Notes: generated by a model not told the origin, from the sequence alone. Shown: positions 31,900-40,788, numbered from the stretch's first letter. The stretch: 64,000 nucleotides of DNA from an uncultured Pseudomonadales bacterium (GCA_958296295.1 OY282460.1:620001-684000); one strand, 5' to 3'. Made by a program: numbers and translations.

Positions 31900-34305
31900 T
31901 TGGCGAAAGCGTTTGAGGGCGTTCGCTTAATCGATTTGTCGACTCGGCTTTCGGGTGCGTGGGCGGCGCGCCTGTTCGGCGATTTCGGCGCGGACGTGGT
32001 GCTCGCCGAGCCGCCGGAAGGCCATCCGCTGCGGGCCGAACCGCCGTTCGCGGCCGAAGCCGGCGCAGCGGCGGATGCCGACGCCAGCGCGGAGTGTTCG
32101 CTGCTGCACGCCTATGTGAACTGGAACAAACGCTCGGTGGTGGCGCAGAGCGAGGCGGAACTTGCGGCGCTCTGCGCCGGCGCGGACGTGGTGGTCACAA
32201 ACGGCGCGTTCAATGGCGATTTGCCGGTCAACGCGGTGCATCTCGCCATCACGCCGCACGGCCTCACCGGACCTTTGGCCGACGTGCCAGGCAACAATCT
32301 CACAGTGTGCGCCCGGGTGGGCTGGGCGACGATCAACAAGCGGGCCGAGGACCCGCCGTTGCAGTTGCCCGTGCGCCAGACCGGCTATATCGCCGGCGTT
32401 GCCGGCTTCGTCGGCGCCGCCGCGGCGCTCTACCGGGGCGGCGGCGAGCGGGTGGACGTGAGCGAGATGGAGGCCGCGGCGCTCACTTGCGCGCCGTGGG
32501 CGGTGATGGGCATCTTCATCGGCGGTCGCGCCGCGGCGTTCGGGCCGGCCGGCGGGCGCAAGCGCGGCACGCCCGGGCCGTTGTGGCGGACCGCGGACGG
32601 CCTCATCAACTACGGCTACGGGGATTGGCGGCGCTGGGGGCCGGCGATGCGTTTCCTGGGCTTGCCCGAGCTGGCCGAGGACGAACGCTTCGTCAGCGCT
32701 TGGGGACGCCACCAGCAGGACACGCGCCCGGTGCGCGACGGCCTCGCCGCGGCCTCTGCCACGCGCTCGAAGTGGGAGCTGTTTCACGGCCTCGCCCGAT
32801 TGCGTTGCATTTCCGGCGTCGTGCAAGACGCGAAAGCGCTGCGGGACAGCGAGCAACTGGCGGCGCGGGGATTCCTCGTCGGCACGCAGGCGGCCGGCCG
32901 TGCGGGCCGCGCCCTTGGCGCGCCGGCCAAACTCTCGGAAACGCCTTGGGTTTTGGATCGTCCAGCACCGAAACTCGGCGAACACGGCGGCGCCGCCCCC
33001 GCCGCGCCGCGAGCGTCTGATCCCGCGCTGGCGCGGGGCGGCCAACCGCTCGCCGGCGTGCGCGTGCTCTGCTTCACGCAGGCGTGGGCCGGCACGTTCA
33101 CCACCGAGCTGCTGGCCTTCCTGGGCGCGGAGGTGGTGCAGATCGAAACCGTGCGGCGCCCGGACGTGTGGCGCGGCGCGGGCGCGCCGGTGCCGCCGGC
33201 GGTGCGCAACCCCGCCATCGCGCAAAAAGGGATCAACACCAACGGCATGTACAACAGCGTCAATCTGAACAAGCGGGCGATCACTTTGGACGTGACGCAC
33301 CCGCGTGGGAAGGACATTTTCTGGCGGCTGATTCCAAGGTTCGACGTGCTGGTGGACAACTTCAGCCCGCACGTGACGACCAACTGGGGCGTCACGCTGG
33401 ACACGCTTCGGGAACACCGCCCGGACATCATCTTCGCCTCCGTCTCCGGCTACGGCCGGCAAGGGCCGCTGGCCGAATACCCGGCCAACGGCGCGACCAC
33501 GGAGCCGATGGCGGGGCTCTCCTCCATTCACGGCTACGCCGGCGATACGCCCATGAACACCGGCGGCCTCATTCCGGACCCGATTTCCGGCTACTACTTG
33601 ACCGCCGCCATTCTCGCCGCGCTGAACCACCGCAAGCGAACCGGCGCGGGCCAGCGCATCGACGCCGCGATGCTGGAGGCCGTGGCCGTGCAGTTGGGCG
33701 ACGCGGTGCTCGAATACGACATCAACGGCGCGTTGCGAGGGCCGGACGGCAATCGCCACCCGCGCTTCGCGCCGCACGGGGTCTACGCCTGCGCCCCGGC
33801 TTCAGACGGCGATGGCGAGTGGATCGCCGTGGCGGCGGAAACCGACGCGGCGTTCGCCAAACTGGCGGAGCGCCTCGGCCAGCCGCGGTTGGCCACGGAC
33901 GCCCGCTTCGCCACCAACTCGGCCCGCAAGCGCAACGAGGACGTCCTGGACGCCATCCTGAACACCTGCTTCGCCACCCGCGACGCCGCTCGGGAAGCAG
34001 AAGCGCTCGGCCCGCTCGGCGTTTGCGCGGCCAAGTGCGAGCCATTCAAACCCATCTACGCCAACTCCACGCCGCAATTCCGGGCGCGTGGTTTTCTGGC
34101 GCCGGTGACGCATCCCGAATCGGGCACGCACCTGCTGCCGGCGTTGCCTTGGGTGATGGCGAACACGCCGCGGATCGATCTTGCCTGCGCTCCGTGCTTC
34201 GGCGAGCACAGTCGCGAGGTGTTCGCCGCCGAATTGGGCATTGGCGACGCCGAGTACGAGGAGCTCGTGCGGCTCAACGTGACCGGCACGGAGCGCGTAA
34301 GCTGA
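31900..34305 (+). CDS. Two-domain CaiB/BaiF family CoA-transferase
   Basis: 801 residues, twice the usual size. Domain 1 (about 1-370) begins FEGVRLIDLSTRLSGAWAARLFGDFGADVVLAEPPEG; domain 2 (about 385-801) begins LAGVRVLCFTQAWAGTFTTELLAFLGAEVVQIE. Both are class III CoA-transferases, which move CoA between carboxylic acids through an Asp-bound intermediate. Such enzymes work as interlocked dimers, so the fusion may be a built-in heterodimer. TTG 31900 follows GGGGAGG at good spacing; the frame is open upstream to 31768. Confidence 0.85.
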   Translation: MAKAFEGVRLIDLSTRLSGAWAARLFGDFGADVVLAEPPEGHPLRAEPPFAAEAGAAADADASAECSLLHAYVNWNKRSVVAQSEAELAALCAGADVVVTNGAFNGDLPVNAVHLAITPHGLTGPLADVPGNNLTVCARVGWATINKRAEDPPLQLPVRQTGYIAGVAGFVGAAAALYRGGGERVDVSEMEAAALTCAPWAVMGIFIGGRAAAFGPAGGRKRGTPGPLWRTADGLINYGYGDWRRWGPAMRFLGLPELAEDERFVSAWGRHQQDTRPVRDGLAAASATRSKWELFHGLARLRCISGVVQDAKALRDSEQLAARGFLVGTQAAGRAGRALGAPAKLSETPWVLDRPAPKLGEHGGAAPAAPRASDPALARGGQPLAGVRVLCFTQAWAGTFTTELLAFLGAEVVQIETVRRPDVWRGAGAPVPPAVRNPAIAQKGINTNGMYNSVNLNKRAITLDVTHPRGKDIFWRLIPRFDVLVDNFSPHVTTNWGVTLDTLREHRPDIIFASVSGYGRQGPLAEYPANGATTEPMAGLSSIHGYAGDTPMNTGGLIPDPISGYYLTAAILAALNHRKRTGAGQRIDAAMLEAVAVQLGDAVLEYDINGALRGPDGNRHPRFAPHGVYACAPASDGDGEWIAVAAETDAAFAKLAERLGQPRLATDARFATNSARKRNEDVLDAILNTCFATRDAAREAEALGPLGVCAAKCEPFKPIYANSTPQFRARGFLAPVTHPESGTHLLPALPWVMANTPRIDLACAPCFGEHSREVFAAELGIGDAEYEELVRLNVTGTERVS

Positions 34306-34320
34306 CCGCGCCGCTCTTGG

Positions 34321-35343
34321 TCAATCCCTAGGCGCCCCCTGCCGGACGCGGTTCTCGAAATCCACCAGCACGCCGTCTTCCCAGCGTTGCAGCGCGGTTT
34401 GCAGCAAGGTGAGCAGGACGCTGAGGGACAGCGCAATGAGCGTGGTGTCGAAGGCGATTCCGAGCGGGGCGATGGCGTCGCCGAGTTCGCTCGACAGATC
34501 CGAAAGGCCGCCCCGGGCGCCGACGATGTTCTGAATGCCGTCCGCGGCCAGCGAGATGCCAAGCACGGTGCCGATGAAACCCAGAATCGGAATCGCCCAG
34601 TTGATGTAGCGCGGCACCACATAGAAATCCGCGGACTTCTTCCACACCATGTCCATGAAGTCGTCCACCGTCGCCATCTCGCCGGCGCCGAGCGCCTGCG
34701 CGTGGGCGTTCGCAAGCGCCGAATCCGCGCGCCCGGCGCCGCCGCGAAGCAAACGCCGTTCGCGCCGCAGCACCCACGTCTTGTTGGCCAGCAGCAAGAG
34801 GCCCCAGCAGAACAACACCACGGTGAGCGGCGGAATGATGCCGCGCTCCAGGAACTTGGCGGCGATTCCCTGCCAAGACGGATGGGCGAGCCCGGCGTAG
34901 TGAATGGCCAGCAGCGCGCAGGTGGCGACGGCCACGGCGAGCGCCAACGTGAGCACCAGCGGCGGGCCGGACAGCGCCGCGGCCAATCGATCCAAAACCG
35001 CCGCTTCGTCCGACGCGGCGCGCGCCCGGTTCAGCGCGAGGTACGCCCAATACAGCGCCGGCGCCACCAAAAGCAGCGCGAGGCAACGCTCGAAGGACAC
35101 CGCCGCACCGCTGAGCACCGGTTCCATGCCCTGCGTGGCGATGGCCGCGGCGCTGGCCACGAGCAGCGCGAAGCTGACTTGCTCGGCGGCCCGCGCCGTG
35201 CCCTGGCCGTTGATCAAGCGTGGCAGCCAAGCCGGCAGCGTGCCCAACACGAGACCGGCGCCGGCACCCGTCCACAACGGCAGGACGAACGCGTTGGCGA
35301 TGCTGGCGCCGGCGATCGCGGCCAGCAGGGCGAACGCCGCCAT
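34321..35343 (-). CDS. MotA/TolQ/ExbB-type membrane protein
   Basis: 340 residues. Several N-terminal membrane helices, then the MotA/ExbB core near residues 240-325: IPILGFIGTVLGISLA and APLGIAFDTTLIALSLSVLL, the two helices that line a proton channel around a partner. No ExbD/MotB partner gene is adjacent, so the role is open. ATG 35343 is used; a TTG at 35442 would add 33 Pro-rich residues. Convergent with the CoA-transferase gene, 15 bases apart. Confidence 0.72.
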   Translation of the reverse strand: MAAFALLAAIAGASIANAFVLPLWTGAGAGLVLGTLPAWLPRLINGQGTARAAEQVSFALLVASAAAIATQGMEPVLSGAAVSFERCLALLLVAPALYWAYLALNRARAASDEAAVLDRLAAALSGPPLVLTLALAVAVATCALLAIHYAGLAHPSWQGIAAKFLERGIIPPLTVVLFCWGLLLLANKTWVLRRERRLLRGGAGRADSALANAHAQALGAGEMATVDDFMDMVWKKSADFYVVPRYINWAIPILGFIGTVLGISLAADGIQNIVGARGGLSDLSSELGDAIAPLGIAFDTTLIALSLSVLLTLLQTALQRWEDGVLVDFENRVRQGAPRD

Positions 35344-35495
35344 CGGCACGACGCCCAGATGAGGACCCACCGGGCGGGGCGCGTTCGGGGTTCCCAACTT
35401 CGCGGCACTCGACAACGACAACGGCGGCGAAGGATACGCCAAACGCCAGGCTCACGGCGAACCGGCGGTCGCTTTGCGAAACCGGCGACTCGGAA

Positions 35496-36631
35496 GGGTG
35501 TACCACAAATTGTGAGCAATCGCCGTGGTCCGGTCATGCGGCTTTGTTCGAGTTGCGGTTCGCGGGCATATCGAACCGGCGTGGTGGCGGATTCGCGCCA
35601 CGGTCGGTCGGGGCAAGTGTGTTGGATTGGAGCCGCGCGGGCCGTTACTCTTGGGGTTTTCCAAGCAACCAAAGGCAGGAGGCCCGCATGGCGACAGGGA
35701 CTGTGGCGGAAGCGGTGGCGAAAAGCAAGGACGACGAGTTCGCGTAGTTCGCGTCGGCGGTGCGGGAGTTGACGTCGGCGTCGGCGAAGTGCGCGCGGGC
35801 GTGGCTGGAGTCGGGCGGCGGCGACGGGCGGCATCCGGCGCTGGCGGACGGCAGGTTGCGCGCGGTGGCGGTGGAGGCGATGCGCGCGGGGCTGGGCGAG
35901 GCTTACGGGGGCGACGGGATGGCGACGGGCGGATGCCGGTGGTGCGGCGGCGCGACGCGGCTGCTGCGCCGCGAGCGGACGTGGGTGGACGCGAGCGGAC
36001 GCGGGTGGACACGGCGCTGGGACGGGTGCCTGTCGAGATGGCGCGGCACCGCTGCGGGTCGTGCGGTCGGAGCGGCCGTCCGCGTGAAGGCGAGCTGGAC
36101 ATCGAGGGTTCGATGACGCTGTCGGCGCGGCGGCTGGCGAGCGTGGCGGGTTCGGAGGCGTGCTACGAGCGGGCGGACGAGCTGGTGCGGGAGTTGGCGG
36201 GTCTGAACCTGGGCGCGAAGCGGATCGAACGGACGACGCGGGCGGTGGGCGCGGATCTGGAGGCGTGGCGGAAGGCGGCGCTGGAGCCGGCGGCCGCGGG
36301 CTCGCCGGCGTCGGCGCTGCCGGAGCGCAAGTCGTTGAAGGCGGGGCGGGTTTTGTGCTGCGCCCTGGACGGCACGGGGGTTCCGGCGAGGCCGTCGGAA
36401 ACCGTCGGGCGCGATGAAGCCGAGCGGCGCGAAGAGCTGGAGCGGATCAACTCGCGGCTGGACGGCGGCTGCCGCTTCGAGCGCCACTTCATCCGCGGCA
36501 AGGCGAGGATGAGGACGCGGGTGGGGCTGGCGGTGTGCGTGATGATGTCGCTGGCGCTGGGCGCCGCCAAGGCCGGACGCCTCGACCGGATGCGCTCGCT
36601 GGTGGAGCCGGCGTTCGCCGACACCGGCTAG
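35496..36631 (+). mobile_element. Degenerate ISKra4-like element, left side of the island
   Basis: The left edge, GGGTGTACCACAAATTGTGAGC-like, matches the end of the remnant at 55061 (GGGTGTGGGACGAATTGTG) and shares GGGTGT with the intact IS. About 200 bases after it are clearly alike in both remnants. It holds a broken transposase; a right end was not found. Confidence 0.7.
35689..36631 (+). pseudogene. Broken, possibly chimeric transposase
   Basis: ATG 35689 (after AGGAGG) meets a stop at 35746, then the same frame continues (FASAVRELTSASAKC...) with a CRWCGGATRLL zinc-type motif. From about 36040 the thread shifts frame: PVEMARHRCGSCGRSG, ELDIEGSMTLSARRLASVAG, then LDGTGVPARPSETVG with the first acidic signature of ISKra4. 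The middle of the gene is missing. The tail (RTRVGLAVCVMMSLALGAAKAGR... RMRSLV) resembles the ends of other transposase families. At least one stop, one frameshift and a deletion. Confidence 0.75.
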
Positions 36632-36885
36632 CGCCGCTTCTCCGCCGCCACGCGGCCCGTTCCGCGCTGTCGGCCGCAGGCCGGGACCACTGCGCCCGCC
36701 CTTCCGCGAATGACAATCATTCCCGTTCGCGGGCCGAGAAAAACGCCCTTTGGACGCCCCGCCGCGCCATCTTCGCCCGCCGTCGGCCCGCTTCGTGGCG
36801 CGGGCACGAGGCCCCGCCACCTCCCGGACGACCCGCGCCAGCCGAAAAGACGCCACAACGCAAGCGCCTCGTCCTAAATCCGTGC
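36632..36885. other. Intergenic border between IS remnant and island
   Basis: No gene seen. GC-rich up to about 36870, then the base use drops to that of the island. It contains a nested palindrome: CCGCGAA (36704-36710) with TTCGCGG (36726-36732), and inside it AATGA-caa-TCATT (36709-36721). It could be an IS end or a terminator. Confidence 0.4.
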
Positions 36886-36921
36886 TTGACAATAGATGGG
36901 TATATGGTATGGTTTGTCAAG
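36886..36921 (+). promoter_or_regulatory. Island promoter within an inverted repeat (candidate operator)
   Basis: -35 TTGACA at 36887-36892 and a possible -10 TATGGT at 36908-36913 (15-base spacer, short). The arms CTTGACAA (36886-36893) and TTGTCAAG (36914-36921) are perfect complements, so a dimeric repressor bound here would cover the promoter. The XRE-type protein encoded at the end of the island is a candidate. 64 bases before the first gene. Confidence 0.55.
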
Positions 36922-36985
36922 TCGCGCTCTCGCGGGGAGAGTATCGGGATCAACAATGCCGCCCTAAGCGGCTCGGAGACACACG

Positions 36986-37456
36986 ATGGATACCGTTCAG
37001 ATTGCTGGTGAGGACCTTCAGTTCAGCAAAGCCCAAGTTCCTCCTGACCTTAGCTTCGCCACTGGCGAGGCTATCGCTAAGCTTGCCGGGGCGGATGACC
37101 CGCGAGATTACGTCGTGATGCAGTGGCTGCCAAATGGCGACCTTGAGACTCTACGTCTGGACGAGGAGGTTCGGCCAGACGACTCGGAGAGTCCGAGATT
37201 CATCCTGTTCCGCAGCGCATCAACGTATAACTTTGAGATCGATGATCAGCGTCGTGAGTGGGGTGTAGGCCGCATCCGAGGCGATGTCCTCAAGAAGCTC
37301 GGTGGTGTCGACCCGACACAGTACGGGGTGTGGCAGCAGAGCGACAGAGGTGAGGATCAGATGATCGCGAATGACGAGTTCGCAGACCTTAAGCCAGACG
37401 GCCTTGAAGTCTTCTTCACTGCGAAGCGGGAAAGCACCGAGGGGGGCTACAGATGA
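36986..37456 (+). CDS. Tandem ubiquitin-like protein (multiubiquitin-type)
   Basis: 156 residues with two beta-grasp units: about 3-76 and 81-148. Each has a strand start (VQIAGEDLQFS; YNFEIDDQRREWG), a central helix (GEAIAKLAG; RGDVLKKLGG) and a closing strand (FILFRS; LEVFFTAKR). The end T-E-G-G-Y-R carries Gly153-Gly154 followed by two residues, so trimming would be needed to expose a di-glycine tail. This fits the JAB peptidase encoded downstream. It overlaps the E2 gene by four bases (ATGA). Proposed modifier to be attached to targets. Confidence 0.8.
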   Translation: MDTVQIAGEDLQFSKAQVPPDLSFATGEAIAKLAGADDPRDYVVMQWLPNGDLETLRLDEEVRPDDSESPRFILFRSASTYNFEIDDQRREWGVGRIRGDVLKKLGGVDPTQYGVWQQSDRGEDQMIANDEFADLKPDGLEVFFTAKRESTEGGYR

Positions 37457-37833
37457 GCCATCTACCTCGCCGATGTCGGCAATACTTGGAGCGCAAGAAG
37501 CATGACTTCAGCGAGGCGTATGAAGGCGGCATCGCTGCGGTCATTATTGATGGATGGGTGCTGCCCGAAGGCAAATACGATCACGATAGCGTCTCGATCC
37601 TTCTCCTGATTCCAGACGGCTACAACGATGCTTCACCGGACATGTTCCATGTCTTTCCGTGGATCCGTCTGCAGGGACAGTCTACCTACCCTACTGGGGC
37701 TGATGTCTCTTGCGAATATCAAGGGAGAGAGTGGCAACGCTGGTCGAGGCATTGGACCGACTGGAGATCCGGTATTGACGGCATGGCTGCATGGCTCACC
37801 AAGGTGCGCCATGCATTAGATGTCGCATCGTGA
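37453..37833 (+). CDS. E2-like ubiquitin-conjugating protein (prokaryotic E2 family E type)
   Basis: 126 residues. The shape AVIIDGWVLPEGKY, LLLIPDGYNDASPDMFHV, then REWQRWSRH (92-100) matches the prokaryotic E2 family E found in ubiquitin-like operons. Only Cys8 and Cys87 (ADVSCEYQG) are present, so Cys87 is the only plausible acceptor cysteine and its position needs structural checking. There is no classic HPN motif. Start and stop overlap both neighbours, so the three proteins are likely made together. Confidence 0.8.
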   Translation: MSHLPRRCRQYLERKKHDFSEAYEGGIAAVIIDGWVLPEGKYDHDSVSILLLIPDGYNDASPDMFHVFPWIRLQGQSTYPTGADVSCEYQGREWQRWSRHWTDWRSGIDGMAAWLTKVRHALDVAS

Positions 37834-39266
37834 TGAGAGTCCGGGACCTGACAATCACGGACCGGCAACTCGCCATCCTTCGCCGCGAATGCAACGTCGG
37901 CGGTGAATTGGAAGGCGCATGCCAGGTCCTGTGCGGTTCGAGTAATTTGCACGAGGATCCATGGGCGGACCGTCATTTTTGCATGGAGCCGGAATTGCGC
38001 CTGACGGTTCACCGGCCCGAACCATTGCCTTCGGATCGCGTTAGGGCAGGCAATGTCTCGGTAAGCTGGGATATGGACTGCTATGTGAGCCTGATGCGTA
38101 AGGCACGTGAGGAAGGGCTACATCCTGGGATCTGCCACAGTCACCCTCGTGCCGGAAGTCCGTTCTCGCACCAAGACGATGGAAATGAGGATCATCTTCG
38201 TGATCTGCTCCAGCGTCGCAATCGGGGCGGCGAACAGGTGCTGATCAGCATCCTCTTTCGAGGTGAGACTAGGGTGGACGCCCGCGTCTGGCGTTCCGCT
38301 GGCTCCCCACAGACCGTCCCCGTACGAGTCCTCGGCCGCGAGTTGGTTGAATGCAGTCAACCCAGTCATGTCCGAGAAGTGAGGGCTGATTCCTCTTTCC
38401 TGCAACGGCAGGCACTTGCCGTAGGCTCCGATACGGTAGAACAACTACAGAGATTCCGGATCGGAGTCGTCGGATGTGGCGGGACCGGCAGTGCGGTCGT
38501 GACTCTCTTGGCGCGCTTGGGTGTGGGGAGGTTGCTCCTGATCGATCCTGACACCGTCGCCGAGACGAACCTAAACCGCCTGCACGGCTCCACACGACAG
38601 GATGTTGTGGATCGTAAGCTCAAGGTTCAAGTTCTCAAGGGATGGGTAGATAGCATGGGGCTTGGCACCCGAGTGGCTGTGTGCCAAGCCCCACTTGCAA
38701 ATGCCGTAACCGCGAAGCTGCTTCGGAGCTGCGATGTCGTCTTCGGATGTACGGACGATCACTTGGGCCGCCTCATACTCAACCGGATGGCCTACTTTTA
38801 CCTATTGCCCGTTATCGATATGGGCCTTTCCATAGATCCTAATTGTCAGGATAGACCAGCCCAGGTTGCAGGTCGGGTCACCATCCTGCGACCCGGAAAC
38901 ACATGCCTTCTGTGCCGGGGCGTAATCAGTCCACGCCGGGCTCGGGAACAGGGTTTGCGCCACAAGCGTCCAGAAGAATATGGGCGGCAGGAAAAGGAAG
39001 GCTACATTGCAGGCAGTGATACTCCGACGCCTGCGGTAGGCACCTTCACCACGGAGACGGCCACCGCAGCGGTCAACGAGCTCCTAGCTGCGGTAGCTGG
39101 CCTTCGAGGCCCGAAGGGATGGGCCTCGGAGCGCACCATACGCTACGACCTTGACAGATGCCGTCCCACGGGCTGCACCCCTAGGGATGGCTGCTCTCTG
39201 TGCTACAGTTCCGATAACTGGGGGATCGGCGATGTCAAGCCGTTCCTGGATCTTGGAGGGCTTTAA
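37833..39266 (+). CDS. JAB peptidase fused to E1-like (ThiF) activating enzyme
   Basis: 477 residues. N-terminal JAB/MPN domain (about 5-165) with H102-S-H104-P and S112-H-Q-D115, the zinc-binding JAMM core. C-terminal E1/ThiF domain (about 195-450) with GVVGCGGTGS (211-220) for ATP, D238, and NLNR at 246-249. Candidate catalytic or zinc cysteines: CLLC at 358-361 and a C-terminal group C443, C448, C454, C457. Expected to trim the ubiquitin-like tail and adenylate it. ATG 37833 overlaps the E2 stop (TGATG). Confidence 0.88.
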   Translation: MRVRDLTITDRQLAILRRECNVGGELEGACQVLCGSSNLHEDPWADRHFCMEPELRLTVHRPEPLPSDRVRAGNVSVSWDMDCYVSLMRKAREEGLHPGICHSHPRAGSPFSHQDDGNEDHLRDLLQRRNRGGEQVLISILFRGETRVDARVWRSAGSPQTVPVRVLGRELVECSQPSHVREVRADSSFLQRQALAVGSDTVEQLQRFRIGVVGCGGTGSAVVTLLARLGVGRLLLIDPDTVAETNLNRLHGSTRQDVVDRKLKVQVLKGWVDSMGLGTRVAVCQAPLANAVTAKLLRSCDVVFGCTDDHLGRLILNRMAYFYLLPVIDMGLSIDPNCQDRPAQVAGRVTILRPGNTCLLCRGVISPRRAREQGLRHKRPEEYGRQEKEGYIAGSDTPTPAVGTFTTETATAAVNELLAAVAGLRGPKGWASERTIRYDLDRCRPTGCTPRDGCSLCYSSDNWGIGDVKPFLDLGGL

Positions 39267-39270
39267 CGTC

Positions 39271-39681
39271 ATGTCGAGGCTCAACCAGTTCATCGCCTTA
39301 CGGGACAAGGCAGCTTATCGTTTCCTGTGTCAGGTCGATCGACTGCTTCGCCGGCGTCACCTTCGTCTTGCGACCGTACATTGCTCCACATTCCCTAGAG
39401 ACGATGTGATGGCGGACCATTCCATCTACATCACGGAACTGCGGCACCTCCGAAAGTGGGCCAGCTTTCGTTGCCCAGGAGGGTGTGGCAAGACTGTCCG
39501 ATTGCAGCTCACTGGCACTTCGTTCCCGCGATGGAAGATCCGAACCGATTGGATCGGTCGCGCCACGTTGTGTCCGTCCGTGCGCCAGCTAACGACCTGC
39601 GGTTGCCATTTCTGGATCCGGAAAGGGCGGGTCGACTGGTGCCTCGATACACCAAGAAACGACTCTAACGGCACGTTGTAG
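39271..39681 (+). CDS. Small Cys-rich DUF6527-like protein
   Basis: 136 residues. C68-P-G-G-C72, then CPSVRQLTTCGCHFWIRKGRVDWC with C101, C110, C112, H113 and C124, arranged like a zinc-binding fold. The order CxxxC ... PSV ... CHFWIRxGxxxWC recalls DUF6527, a family seen beside bacterial E1/E2 genes; the assignment is from memory. It starts four bases after the E1 gene, whose end contains its GGAGG ribosome binding site. It may be a peptidase or ligase-like partner; this is unproven. Confidence 0.65.
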   Translation: MSRLNQFIALRDKAAYRFLCQVDRLLRRRHLRLATVHCSTFPRDDVMADHSIYITELRHLRKWASFRCPGGCGKTVRLQLTGTSFPRWKIRTDWIGRATLCPSVRQLTTCGCHFWIRKGRVDWCLDTPRNDSNGTL

Positions 39682-39723
39682 CTCCGAGTGCTACTCTACA
39701 CGGGCCGTTCAATTGCGTGAGGT

Positions 39724-40746
39724 ATGATCATGTCTTCCCGCTCTCTTAAGCCTTTTTTCATCGCGGTGGCCACCGCCGTGATCTGCATGTTCGTCCTTCC
39801 CTATCTGGAAGGCTGCGGTGAGGCATCGTGGCTTCCCCAAGCCTTTGTAACTCTGATTGGGTTGGCCGGCGCGAGTTGGTTTGCCAATCGTCGCCTTGAA
39901 CTTCTTGACGAAGGAAATCTCCAGCGTAAGGAGGCTGCCGATGAGCAACTTGCTGCCGCACAACGGCGGAATCTAAACGATGCTATCAGGGAAGCGGATA
40001 CCATGATGTCAAGCACCGCCCTGTCATCCATTATCGCTGGACAGCGTTGGCTTCACCATCTCGCGGAGGACGACAGACTTGACCCCGGATTGATTCGCTC
40101 ACTTCTTTGCGCGCATATTGTCAGTGGTGATCCTTCGTCGACTGCACAAGATGTGGACCTCCCCGGGGGTGCGCATATTTCGGTTGAAACGAAGGTGCGT
40201 ACCCGCCAAGCGGCACTTGATATGCTCTTCGGTGATCCTGGTAGAGACAGGTATTCCCGATGTCAAGATAGGCCGGAGCTTGGATCATGTACTTGGAATA
40301 GCTTGAACTTCACTGGCCTATGTATTGAGGGTGCAAATTTTCGAAAAGGAGATTTCCGCAACGCACGTATTCTCGGTGGATCTATTGACGATAGCGATTT
40401 TCGAGAGACAAAGTGGAGTGGTCATTTCGGGGGCGCGGCTCGCACATCTATGCGTAATGTCAAAATGTGCGGTGTTCACGCATCTAGCTGTACTTTTGAG
40501 AACATCGATTTCCGTGGCGCGAATATGGGCAAAAATGGCTTGGTTAGCCGGTATATCCACTGTATATTCATAGAATGCAACTTCGAAGATGCAAGATGGA
40601 CTGGCGCAGAATTTGTAAACGCGAGTTTCGAAAGATGTACAGGAATTACCTTCGATCGTTGTAAGGATGCAAAACTAAAGGGATCTTCGGGCCTTAATGT
40701 GGATCTCGTCGCGGAGCTTCTCAACAAAGGTGTCGGTGGATATTAG
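39724..40746 (+). CDS. Membrane pentapeptide-repeat protein
   Basis: 340 residues. Two N-terminal membrane helices (about 7-28 and 35-54), an Ala/Glu/Gln-rich coiled region (about 60-95), a helical middle, and C-terminal pentapeptide repeats (about 195-320), for example LNFTGLCIEGANFRKGDFRNARILG and FENIDFRGANMG, forming a right-handed beta helix. The base use is the most AT-rich in the window. It could be a membrane effector of the ubiquitin-like system or an independent cargo gene. Confidence 0.75.
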   Translation: MIMSSRSLKPFFIAVATAVICMFVLPYLEGCGEASWLPQAFVTLIGLAGASWFANRRLELLDEGNLQRKEAADEQLAAAQRRNLNDAIREADTMMSSTALSSIIAGQRWLHHLAEDDRLDPGLIRSLLCAHIVSGDPSSTAQDVDLPGGAHISVETKVRTRQAALDMLFGDPGRDRYSRCQDRPELGSCTWNSLNFTGLCIEGANFRKGDFRNARILGGSIDDSDFRETKWSGHFGGAARTSMRNVKMCGVHASSCTFENIDFRGANMGKNGLVSRYIHCIFIECNFEDARWTGAEFVNASFERCTGITFDRCKDAKLKGSSGLNVDLVAELLNKGVGGY

Positions 40747-40788
40747 ATCGATCTTATGGTGGCAGGATCGAAATGGGCTAGATAGGCA

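Noticed and set aside
36632..36985. Hidden small gene before the ubiquitin-like protein
   Set aside because: No frame with a ribosome binding site and plausible composition.
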